Part shown: positions 1 through 11,465 of the stretch, piece after piece
How positions within the stretch are numbered: the stretch's first letter is position 1
Layout of the letters: each line of letters starts with the position of its first letter
Source: Hippophae tibetana
Taxonomy: Eukaryota > Streptophyta > Magnoliopsida > Rosales > Elaeagnaceae
Assembly: GCA_037013495.1 (NCBI GenBank)
Contig: CM072802.1
Location: 60,779,275 to 60,843,274 of the forward strand
Direction: 5' to 3'
DNA: 64,000 bases
Program-made: the position numbers and the translations under genes
The notes under the pieces: generated by a model
What the model saw: only the letters and a program-made list of their open reading frames with translations
The model's database searches: none
What the model was told of the DNA's origin: nothing

Positions 1-1658
1 CTTTTAGAGAACATAAAATATGCAAGTATACACGGTCACAAGTAATAATATTTGATAAGTAGAGTATCGTTCCCACAGAGATTTGTCACTACAGTTTGTT
101 AAGTATTAAAATTATCTCACTCTGATTTTATCCAAAACAATCGTTAATTGAAAGGAGTTAAATAAATAGTTTTATAACAAAATAAAAGAAATCTAGGATT
201 GTAGTTTTTCACCAAATTAATCCACTCGAGTCATATTATTTTCTTTTGATTTATATTTTTATAGTACATTTAATTTGTTAACCGAAAACTTCTAATTTTA
301 TCCATATATCTCTTCCGAACTCCGTATAGACACACAACACTAAATTAATTCACTATATTCCTATGAGAATTAAATTCACCAAGATTCATTACGTTCTAAG
401 TTCTCAAATGACTACACATACAATTAAGGTATATTTCTATCCTTCATATATACATGTTATTCTATCCATGAGCAATATACACAAAAATGACTCTTCCAAG
501 TTTATTTAAATGCCACGGATCATTTGATAAATTTTCCAATAATCAAAAGCATTAAGCACAAATAGAATAAACAAATCCAACGTCTTATAAATCTTTCAAA
601 AATAATTAAATCCAAGCTTCATAAATTTAGATAAAATGCAACAATAGAAAAATTAAATTACTTCATAAATTAAAATTAAAATTACAATAGTTAAGGAATA
701 TTAGATGAAGAACGTAAAGAAAATTAAAACAACTCGGCTCGTAAATATTTGGCACACGCAGAACACAACAGAAGCCAAAAATGGCTTCTGTGTGTACCAC
801 TATCCATAACCCAAACTCTCCAAAAATTCCAAAACTAAAAAAAATACATTTTTTTGGACACGCGGGAAACATTTACATCGAAAATAAAAACACATGCGTA
901 TCGATATTCGATATCGAAATTGTTACTTTAATATACGCTTGAGAGACAAAATAGAGGCATCGTTTCTGATTCTTTTAATTCAATTTGCATGCCACGTGTT
1001 AGCATCTGATTCGCTGCAAGGAATGGTGGAACACATAGCAACATCTCATTGGGTACCAAGAACGAGGAATTGTCGCACGGGATAAGCGGTGCGAGAAATG
1101 TAGGGGACAGTAGTTGGAACGCGTGCGTGATTCTGTGTTTTTGGGTTCACCGAAATGTGTCACATGTCAGCACATGATTGGCTGCAAGATATGGTGGGAC
1201 ACGTGGCAGCTTTCAATTGGTGGTATAAAACGGGTAAAGACACGTACGTCCCACCCTGCACATCGACCTGCGCGGTAGGTGGGCCCCACATGGGTACCGA
1301 GCAGCGTGCATCCTCACGGTTGCTTTTCTAATCTGACGGTTCACGTGGCGCGCATGGACTTCTTCTTTCCTGTGTAGAAAAATAAATTTTTCTTAATTGC
1401 ATTTTAGCCCTCAAATTTAATTCAAATTAAATTTTAAACTTTGTTTAATTACAATTAAGCCCTTTTCCAATTTTAATTTTAATTTTAAACTTTTAATAAT
1501 TAAAATTAAGCCCGATTTTAATTCAAATTATATTTTAGAGTTTTATTAATTGCAATTAAACACTTTTTCATTATAAATTTTATATTTAGACATAAATTTG
1601 TAATTAAGTACGTTTTCGATTCAAATTCTTTAATTTTCTTAAAAATATATTCCTTAAC
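1..1658 (-). repeat. Tat/Athila-like LTR, family B, truncated
   Basis: This stretch matches 61004-62440 in the same orientation, with the same order of blocks. The shared blocks are the terminal segment with the sequence gtcacaagtaat, a hairpin near 750-800, two related modules around 990-1210 that contain CACGTG, and an AT-rich tail of repeated aattaagccc units at 1405-1600. The match ends at about 1658, so the promoter-side end is missing, and the other end lies at the window edge. Read on the minus strand it is the part of an LTR next to the primer site. No coding sequence is expected. The assignment to the Tat/Athila group rests on the better-preserved copy at 60999-62937, which has a purine tract beside it. 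Confidence 0.7.
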
Positions 1659-2157
1659 AAAGAGTGATTAAATAATCAAAATTAGAATACATTGAAATTC
1701 TAGTTTTTTATTACTAAGTCATTATATTTGTTATTTATTATTTCAAAAATTGATTTTTATTTAAAACATAAAATTTAAAAGAATTATGACCAATTAAATA
1801 CACAAATAAAAATTTAGAATAAAAGGCTATTAATTATTTTGTGACATATCATTTTTTATGCGTTAAAAATTCAAATAGATAATACTAAGATTATTTGTGC
1901 TTGGCTCTTCACTCTTCTTCCGAGCAACTTTGGTCAAACACTATTGGAATTTCATTTTAAGGTTTCATCAAGTGCCTTTTTAGTGTCTCAAATGATTATT
2001 TGAAAGTAGTAAATGCATTTTCATTTTAATCTAAATCATTTGTTGGAGTCAATTCTGTTCTATAGAATGCTTAAATGAGCTTTGCAAGTTGGTGTTTTCT
2101 TTCTAGTTAAAATTCAAAAGTTGAAAGTGTGATTGCGACTTGTGAAGTTGTGATAAT
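1659..2157. other. AT-rich spacer, no gene seen
   Basis: I see no open frame or recognisable element here. It is the target DNA between the truncated family B LTR and the Copia element that begins at 2158. Confidence 0.5.
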
Positions 2158-2382
2158 TGCAAAACCTTGGAGAAATCTTATGTAAATTCTATTATTTCAT
2201 GTGTAGAAAACAAGCTATGAGTGTTTGTATATATAGCATCCTTTGCAAGACCGTTAGAGGTTAGTTATAATTGATTATTTAGAAGCATTGCTAACCTATG
2301 TAATGTACATGTTATGAGACATACACCATAGAGGCATTGTACACTATGATCACATGTAAAACATATACAAGTACTTCATTCA
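2158..2382 (-). repeat. 3' LTR of the Copia element at 2158-6975
   Basis: This is a 225-bp repeat with ends TG...CA that matches 6752-6975 over its whole length. It lies next to the purine tract at 2383-2395. Scattered differences between the two LTRs point to an old insertion. Confidence 0.88.
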
Positions 2383-2399
2383 ATACTCTCCCCACAAGC

Positions 2400-5300
2400 T
2401 ATGGTAAAACCATAAGTTTGACCTTCAAGGATTGAAAGCGAGAGATATCCAAAGGCTTTAGGAATACATTGACTAGTTGATCATCAGAAGAGTACTGATT
2501 GATAGTCAATTTCTTGCTAAGCAACTAATCACGCATAAAATAACAATCAACTTCAATATGTTTAGATTTTACATGCTTGACAAGATTGTTAGCCATATTT
2601 TAGCACCGAGATTATCACACATTAAAAGAGGAATAGTTGGAATGTTGAGATGAAGTTATGATAGTAAAGAAGAAATCCATGTGAGCTCAACAAATCTATT
2701 TGTCAAGGACATGTATTTAGCCTCAATTATGGACCTAAATACTACCCTTTGATTTGATGTTTTCCAAGAAACAAAATTACCACCAAGAAACACACATTGT
2801 CCACTCATACTTTTCCTATCATCTTGGCAATTGACCCAGTCAACATCATTGTAAGCAAAAAGATCTAATTGAGATGGTTTAGTGAGAAGTAAACCATAAT
2901 CTAGGGTACCCTATAAGTATCTCAAACATGCTTAACTACTTACCTATGTAGGTCAATTATAGCAACCATGAACTGATATAACCAATTTATAACAAAGGCA
3001 ATATTTGGTCTTGTCATTGAACAATGTTGGAGAGCTCTCAAGACACTTCCATATATGGAGGAATTTGGAAGATGAGTGCCATTAGATTTAGATAGCACTT
3101 TTCCTAAGGGCATAGGACTATCAAAAGATTTGGAATCCAGTAAACCAGTCTTATCGAGTAGGATAGATATGAATTTAGATTGATTGAGATGAAAAATAGT
3201 ATAGCCATGCACTATTTCATTGCCAAGGAAATAGTGTAATAATCTCATGTCCTTTAGAGCAAAAGTGTGAGGAAAATTGGTCACTTATAATGATGTTGTC
3301 TACATATACAAGAAGCACAATGTCATTGGATTTAGAGAGTATAAAGAGATTAGTATTTGATTAGTGTTCATAAAACCATATTGTTGTAGATAGGTATTGA
3401 GTTTAAGGAACCAAGCACGAGGAGCGTGTTTTAAACCATATAAAGCTTTCTTTAGCATACACACTCTCTGTGGGTAATTTGGATGAATAAAACCCTATGG
3501 TTGCTTCATAAAAACATCTTCCTCGAGGTCACCATTAAGAAAAGTGTTATTAATGTCAAACTACCTCAATTATTAGCCAAAGAACAATGCAATAGTGAAG
3601 ATAATTCTAATTATGGTAGCCTTCACAACAAGACCAAATGTTTTGGCGTAATCTACATCATCAGTTTGTGAAAGACCTCATACAACCAGTTGTGCCTTAT
3701 ACCTTCCAAGGGTTTTATTAGGTTTGGTTTGTATTTTGTAAAACCATTTATTTCCAATAACTGAAACACTAGAGGGAAGATCAACTAACTCCCATGTGTT
3801 TTTTTATGAGAGCTTGATATTCTTCTTGGATGGCTTGAAGCCATTCAATATGTTTGATAGCTTCTTTATATGTAGAGGGTGCTTGAAGAATGGATGGTAC
3901 TTGAAGAGTATGATTCTATACTTTTCGTTGAACGGAATCTATTTTAGATGTGGTTTGTATAGCATGGGTATTGGTTTTAGGTAATTGAAAGGGTTATGGA
4001 TTTATGTCATGCATAAGTAAATCAATAGTTAATTGAATAGAAGGAATAAATGATATAAGAGAAAGAGAAAGAGGTATGGGTAAGTTTGTGGGTAGACCAA
4101 AATTTGTAGGTGAGGATGAAAGTGAGATAGACATATTATGAGATGGAGGTAAACTATTCTAGATGTGTGATGTTGGGTTGACACATAAGGCACAAATGTA
4201 GGAGAAATTGAGAACATATGTTCAATATTGACATTGGTAGTAGGTGCATAGAGTGAAGATAAATTTGGCAACCATTATGGAGCATGTAATATGGCTGAAG
4301 GAGAAACACATGGCTTATTGCAAATAGGTTCACTATAGGGCTTCTTAAAGGGAACTCATTTTCAGAAAACATAACATGCATGTTAATCTATAATTGAGAG
4401 TATGCATATCGAAGCATCCATAGCCACATTGAGAAATAGCATACCCTAAAAAATAATAGATATCAGATCTAGTAGCAATCTTATTTTAGGAATATGGGCA
4501 TAAACAAGGGAAGCATAAACACCCAAATATCTTTAGAAAGTTATAGTCAGGCACTTTGCAAAACAATTTGTCATAAGGGGATTTGTAATGTAGTACCTTA
4601 GATAGGTTTTTGTTGATGGTAAAAACTACACTTCCAAAAACATAAGGCCAACATTATGTGAGTACGTTTGCTTGAAACAACAAAGCTAAGCCTATATCAA
4701 CTACCCTCTTATGGTAACACTCAATCATGCCATTTTACTATGAAGTGTATGGAAAGGTGAGCCTGTAATCAACTCCACAATATATTAATGTACTTGCTAG
4801 TGGTTTGAACTCACATGTACCATCACTTTGTACATGTTTAATGGAAGGTAAAAATTGAGACACAACCATTTCTTTAAATATAAGGAAAATGGCACAAGCT
4901 TCATCTCTTGTTTTTAAGAAGAAGAACCAACAAAAATGAGTGCAGCTATCAATAATTAAAAGAAATATCTCTCATCACTTACTCCTTGTATAGGGAACGT
5001 CCCTAGATATCAAAAATTGCATATCAAATGGAGATATTGTTAGAACATTCTAATTAAGAAATAATAAAAGATGAGATTTGGATTAAGCACAGGCAATACA
5101 CATATTTGCATTTTCAGTCTTTGGTGTTTGAATGTTACTAACAATGAATGCTTTATTCATTACATCAAGTAAAGGATAGTCTAATTTATCATGCCAAATA
5201 AAAGAGGTTTCTAACAAAGCCTTAAAGTGAATAGTGTGAGGTTCTTTAATATCTTAGAAGAAAGATCTTCCAACAAACTTGAAAAGCCCTTTGCCAAGCA

Positions 5301-6640
5301 ACCCCTGATGAAGCATTTTCCTCGAATTGATGTCCTTGACATAAAAACAATTAGAGTGAAATTCTAAACATAGGTTATTATCACAACAAAATCTTTGTAT
5401 AGTAATCAAGTTAGAACTTAATTTAGGGGCATGTAAAACATCTTTAAGTTTGAAAGAGGTTATGAGAACATCACTACTTAAATGTCCAGTATGAACTATA
5501 AAGAAAGAATGGACATTGCATATTATAACATTGTCAAAACCATTATATGCAACTGGGTTTCCAATGGCAGGTATATCATGATCATATGGTTGGTTGCACC
5601 ATTGTCAAGAATCCACTGATAAGGCTCAAAGTTTTTACAGTCAGATTGGCCATAAGAATCATCATAGGAGTAGGCCTCAGATTGATCGAGATTCTTAGAA
5701 CCAAAAGTATGATATGCACTATGAATTATACGAGATCCAACTTGACTATAACTAGAAGTGTTGGATTTAAAGAATCCATTGTTTCTAGGTAGAACTCCTC
5801 CTCTAATTATATTCTTTAAAGCAAAATCATTCTATGGCAATATGCCCAAATTTAAGATAGAATTGACAGTCCACATCCCTTTGAAATCCTTTACGTACCA
5901 TGACCTCCATCACTATTTGGAATTCCTCTACCATCATTAGGAAAGTATTTATGATTGGGAAAATTGGTAACCCTTGGCTTATCACCTCTAAGGGGTCCCC
6001 AAATGAAATTTTCTTGTACTACTTGAGTTGCAAAAACTTTATTTTGTTTAGCAAGAAGATGCTCATATGTAAGAAGCTGGATATGACCTTCTTTCATAGA
6101 AATTTCATATCTTCTATTGTTAAGGGAACAAACACAAGGACTAAAATTAGACCCACATGATTAGGTTGCTTTTTGTTATAGTTTCACCAATGGTAGTTCA
6201 GCTCCAATAAACTTCACTTTAGACACATAGTCCTTAATTGACATATTATCATTCAACATTGTTTGTAACATTCTATTTAGCTCCATTATTCTTGATCTTT
6301 AAGATCATGAGAACAAACATAGCAAACCACTATTCTCGAGCAATAACTTTCCTAACCATATGACTATGCATTGATTCTGAAACTGAATTGTAAATCTAGA
6401 TTTTTATAACCCCATTGATCCTACTCCACACAAGATACTTAGGGTTAATTTTTGGATTTCCAAGAATAAATCGATCAAGTTCTTGATAAGTACCATCTAT
6501 GTATTTAACAACTCCATATGCCAACATTATACACATCAATTGTTCTTTCCAGATACAAAAGTTATTTCGAGCAAGTTTCACCAAGAAAGACATGCATGTA
6601 GGAGGAATTGAAATAGAGTTCTAACAAAGAAAGTTTAAGA
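2400..6640 (-). pseudogene. Copia gag-pol pseudogene
   Basis: The remains of the polyprotein lie on the minus strand. The gag N-terminus (6396-6593) shows the pattern NFCIWKEQL...YIDGT typical of Copia gag. The integrase core (about 4480-4860) has QSDGTCEFK, a match to the family's catalytic Asp block, followed by NGMIE. Reverse transcriptase lies at 2940-3790, with [30 protein letters not shown] and LLHYFLGNE. RNase H remains at 2400-2800. The frame breaks many times. The polymerase box reads YVDN at about 3294-3306 where the family has YVDD, so one catalytic aspartate is lost. The original protein would have been one long frame. Confidence 0.85.
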
Positions 6641-6751
6641 ACTCATTGACACCTCCACTAGCTTGGAATAGGCTATCTTTCAACGCTAGGATCCATAATA
6701 CACAAGGGAAATAGAAAAGGAAGAATATTGTAGATCCACACTACAATACCA

Positions 6752-6975
6752 TGAAAAACCCTTGAAGAAAGCTAATGTAAATTCTATTATTCATGTGCAT
6801 AAAATAAGCTATGAATGCTTATATATATGGCATCCTCTACAAGCCTATTAGAGGTTAGTTATAATTGATTATTTAATAGCATTTCTAACTTATGTATTGT
6901 ACATGCTATGATATATATACCCTAAGATGTTGTATGCTATGATCACATGTAAAACATATACAAGTACTTCATCCA
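6752..6975 (-). repeat. 5' LTR of the Copia element at 2158-6975
   Basis: This is a 224-bp repeat with TG...CA ends, a partner of 2158-2382. The primer-binding site adjoins it at 6741-6751. Confidence 0.88.
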
Positions 6976-7252
6976 AAAATAGTGTTTAAAGATATGGATG
7001 GTGTTCTATTTTGTATTTTCTTCTTTTTTAGTCTTATTACAATTGTTTGGGATTTTTTCTGGAAGATAATCTAGTTGATTAAATGAGACTAAATGCAATG
7101 GTTTTTTTTAGCAAAAGAGATTAAAAATGCAATGGTAATTTGAATTATACAACATTTGGTAGGATATGATTGTGAAACAATTCACAGTTTGGGTGGTTCA
7201 TATCTAGATCCAAATGAACCAACTTTATACAACGTGAAGCCCTGAACAAGCA

Positions 7253-7260
7253 TATAAATA
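7253..7260 (+). promoter_or_regulatory. Possible TATA box of a lost gene
   Basis: TATAAATA stands in a good plant TATA context, about 230 bp before the solo LTR at 7482. Downstream, one frame stays open from about 7310 to 7481 and encodes a hydrophobic stretch, then an acidic one (EDIGDDDIALEIW). It has no in-frame ATG that I can find. A short alternative frame starts with ATG at 7354. This could be a gene start cut off by the LTR, but it could also be chance. Confidence 0.25.
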
Positions 7261-7481
7261 GAGACAAAGCCAAAGTTACAGCTTTATTTTTTAGCTTGAC
7301 ACCAAAAAGTAAAAGAAAAATTCACATTTTCTATTGTACTTCCTCTTTTCTATGCTTTATCTTCTACTGTCCTCATTTCTCTATTTTATGTTCATTTTAA
7401 AATTCGATCTTCTGCATATCATAAGGAAGACATAGGTGATGATGATATAGCTCTTGAAATTTGGCCAATTGGAAACCTAAT

Positions 7482-8938
7482 TGATAAGTGGTATTTTTGG
7501 GGTTAAAAATACAAAAATATGAACTTTCTAGTGAAAATGGGTAAAATTATAATTTTTAAAAACATTTAGAAATTTTTTAGTGTAAGACCAATCAAAAGAT
7601 GCCACACAATGAAGGGAGTTAACTAGGCATATCACGTGGACGACAAGCAAGTGAAGAGTGCCAATCGCGCAATGCCATGTGTACCAGGTGATGTAAGGTC
7701 TTTCCATGTGTCAACATAGGGTTTGTTTTGAGTATCACTGCGTGGTCAACAATCTTACCACGCTTCATCACGCGATTCATCCATTCTTTCCATTGGCACA
7801 CCATGTAATCCTTATCCGTTAATCAAATCTCATCACGTGGCGTTGACCATAGCTAGTCAATCATGCCACATGTCACATATTGATTGGATGCATCTTTCTC
7901 ACATGCCATGTGTCATGTTTCTATTCACCAACATTATTCATTTTTCCTTTTTTTATCTCGGTCCTTGATCTGAAGCTAATATGACGATCCAAATTCCACC
8001 TGAGCCTAATTTAATACCCTAATTGCCCCATAAGCCCTAATGAACCAAAAATTACATATTTTTTTTTTATCAATTTTTGGAGCCAAGAAGATAGAAAAAC
8101 ATAGAAAAATTCAAAAGAAGATACAATTTTAGTGGAGATTCAAGAGGAGATTAATGCTACAATTCAAGAGATTGATTGTATTTCTTTATCAATTTTTATG
8201 TCTTTCTTTATGAAAAGTATGAATTTTATGAATAAAATTATGTTTAGCTAATTTATTAATCTAGGGGTTTTATGAACCCAATTTTTTACACGTGATGGTC
8301 TAATATTTTACTCCAATTATAATTTCATTTTAATTATATTATTCAATCTAATATTTATGCTATTAATTGTTTGGTCAATAATTGATCTATAGAGGCAATT
8401 AAATGATGTGAGAGAATTATTTAATTATTTGTTTTGATTAAATAACATACATAGTTTCTAGGTAGAAATGTATGATTCTTATGTAAGTGATCCATAATTC
8501 ATGAACTTAATGAGTAGTATATAATTTAATTGACATCGAGTATGATTAGATTAATTACTATATGGTGTGTAATTTACTTGAGAGATAAATGCATGTTAGG
8601 TTAGATTCAATTGATCATGTAATTGATTTCTAATTATATTTGGAGGATTTTACTAATTCACATGTTTAGAAAATTGAGAGATTAAGTATTAGATATTTTT
8701 TCATATATATTTTTTGTTGCCAATTCTTAGTTAATTAATTACCGTTATTTATTGTTAGTTTTTTTAATTTTGTTTTTTTAAAACATAAAAATACAAAAAA
8801 AAATTTATTTTTACTTTTTAGTTTTAAAAATTAGCTTATAATAATATAATCTCTATAAGAATAATATTTTCTTATCATTGTATTACTTGTTGCGATACAT
8901 ATACTTGATATTCATTACATACAACTCGTATTTGATCA
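7482..8938 (+). repeat. Solo LTR, Tat/Athila-like family A
   Basis: This 1457-bp segment with TG...CA ends is the reverse complement of the LTR at 42364-43895, with the blocks in the same order. The promoter-side end lies at 7482, and the block with cttatcattgtattacttg lies at 8873-8891, close to the other end. No gag or pol lies beside it. The flanks CTAAT (7477-7481) and ATAAT (8939-8943) fit a 5-bp target duplication with one mismatch. Together these indicate a solo LTR left by recombination. It carries CACGTG at 7633-7638 and 7834-7839. Confidence 0.8.
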
Positions 8939-10990
8939 ATAATCAAAGAAATTGGGAATGTGATTAACTCAATTTCGATAGTTTGGGTAAAATTTTACAA
9001 ATAAGTTGTACATGTCTTCAATTTAGTTTGATGGATCGACGTGAAATCTGGTAAGTTGGAGACTTATCCAATTGACTTATTACGAATTGAATATTTGTCT
9101 GATTCAACTTCGACCAATTGGGTAATTGGCTTATCAAAATTCGATGAACTAGATAAATGTCTAACTTAATTGAAAATGTATTCAATTTAATTTAAGAAGG
9201 TAGGGTCATCAATCATCAAAATTCATGTAGTTGAACAAATATCTAATTTAATTAAATACGTGTTTAATTTAGTTTTAGTCGATAATACCAACAGATTAAA
9301 TTTTAATAAATTAGATTGTTGTCTAATTATAATGGATCAAATTAAATAAATATGTAATTAAAGTTTAATCATGGGTCAATAATATTATAATTTTTGAAAA
9401 TTCAAAAAAAAAGTGAAAATGGGTAATATTTCAGCACATAGCCCACTTAACAATATAGTATGTATACGGATACTTATGTAATTATGTAATACTTTAAAGC
9501 CTTAACATTTAACTTGAAAAGAATCGTTGTAGTTTGAAATATTTTAATGAAAAAAAATTATTCCCTCTTCAAATATTTTGTGAACGCAAGACATTATAAT
9601 TTTTAGAAAATAATAGCTTTCTCGGTCAGTGACATCGTGTTGCATGTGTCAACTTGCGGTCGTGAAATTCACAAGAATATAATTACAAAACAAATATATT
9701 GTTGTTATAGTTTATATATTAATTTTTATAATTATTTATAATTAATTATATTTATTAATAATTTTTATAATTTCCAATTCACAAAAAATACAATATATAA
9801 AGTTTTAGCAATAATTCATGAAGTTCCTCGATACTTTAATTCTTTGAAACATTTGAGCTGGCACACTAAAAGTTGACGTGTCAACACAATGATTTTCATA
9901 ACGTTTTAATTGATATTAATACAGAGAATATTCATCTACGCACTATATTATCTTTAGAAGAAAAAAAATACTATTTTTTTGTCAAAGTTTTATGTAATTA
10001 AATTTGATGGTAAAATTTTGACTATATACCTATAGCATATTGCATGAAACTTTTATTCTCTTCAATAAGTTTTGCCAAATGTATTAAATTATGACTAAAT
10101 GCTTGGGTAATCTTTTTGGTAAATTGAGTTTCACAAATAATTCCAATACTTAAGGAAATTGATTTGTCTATTCCAAAAAATTAGATATAATAGTGAAATA
10201 TATGACATATGAGTAAAAATCAAGTAATTAAAGGATATTTTAATTGCTTATCTTTATTATATTTATGAAATAAATAATTTGTTTTATTAATTGGAATCGT
10301 TATCGTCTTGTATAAGTTATTTCATCTCTTTTGCTCTCCATGTTTTTTACTCATTTAACATTTTTATAATATGCTAATCACAATAAATATTACATTATCA
10401 AATCATACCATTGTTGATCCAAAGCTTACAATATTAGTTAGGCAGTTCAAAAAAAAAAAAAAATCTCCAAGACTTAAGAAATTTTAAAAATATCTTTAAG
10501 ATTTTAAAAAATTCAAAATAATTCCTGAAAATATAACAAATATTAAATCTAACAGTTATAAGAAATATCCCTAAAATAAAAAAAAATATTCCCAAAATGA
10601 AACGAAAGAAAAAAAATAAACCAAAAAATAATAGACATAGAAACAGAAGACATTTTAAAATATTTTTTACAAGAAATTATAATAAGAAAATTATTTTTTA
10701 AAAAAATTCAAAAAATAAGTGATAAAGAAATGAGTATTAAGATTACAGATATAAAAAAAGATATAATATACTATTAATTGATAAAAAATTATATTAAATA
10801 AATTATCAAAAATTTCTTATAAGAATAAAAAAAATTAAATACATCAATTTAATAAAAAATTAAATATTAATAAAAATTAATTTAAAAATAATATATTAAT
10901 AAAAATAATATTATATTATCAAATCATATCATTATTGATACCACGCTTACAATATTATTTAGGGAGTAAAATACAGATCTTAAAATAAAA
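8939..10990. other. AT-rich spacer with an imperfect direct repeat
   Basis: There is no coding sequence. A segment of about 60 bp occurs at 10385-10445 and again at 10907-10966 with some mismatches, flanking about 460 bp of A-rich DNA. The pair could be the remains of an element's ends or a local duplication. The rest is simple AT-rich sequence. Confidence 0.5.
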
Positions 10991-11190
10991 GAAGTTTGAA
11001 TGGAAAATTGGGACCATTTATTTCTTCTTATTTTCTGCCTAAAAACGTGTCAAATCATGACAATCACAACAACTCCGTTAATACGTATACGTGTATAGAT
11101 TACAATTTACGCTTTTGTCAAAAGTCCACCATCCTTATCAGAACACACCCAAAAATATCTTCATCCATTCTCTCTCTCTCTCTAGCAATA

Positions 11191-11432
11191 ATGTCCGGAT
11201 ATCCACAGCCACCATCAGGCCACGGTTACGGTTACGGCTACGGCCCGCCTCCTCCAAGCCAGCCATACACTGCACCTCCACCAAGCCAGCCGTACGCTGC
11301 ACCTCCACCAAGCCAGCCGTACGCTGCATCTCCACCAAGCCAGCCGTACGCTGCATCTCCACCAAGCCAGCCGTACTCATCATCTACAAGTCAGCCATAC
11401 GCCGCACATCCGTACGGCGCACCGGCGCCACC

Positions 11433-11465
<33 letters not shown>

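Larger units (their letters stand above)
2158..6975 (-). mobile_element. Copia retrotransposon, full-length but decayed
   Basis: The element is about 4.8 kb and reads on the minus strand. Its LTRs are 2158-2382 and 6752-6975. The 5' LTR is followed directly by a primer-binding site like initiator tRNA-Met (TGGTATTGTAG, complement of 6741-6751). The 3' LTR is preceded by a purine tract, GGGGAGAGTAT. The flanking 5-mers are ATAAT and AAAAT, a target duplication with one mismatch. Domains appear in Copia order: gag, protease region, integrase, reverse transcriptase, RNase H. The short LTRs and total size fit Ale-like Copia elements, but I cannot fix the lineage. Many stops and frameshifts make it non-autonomous. 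Confidence 0.9.
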
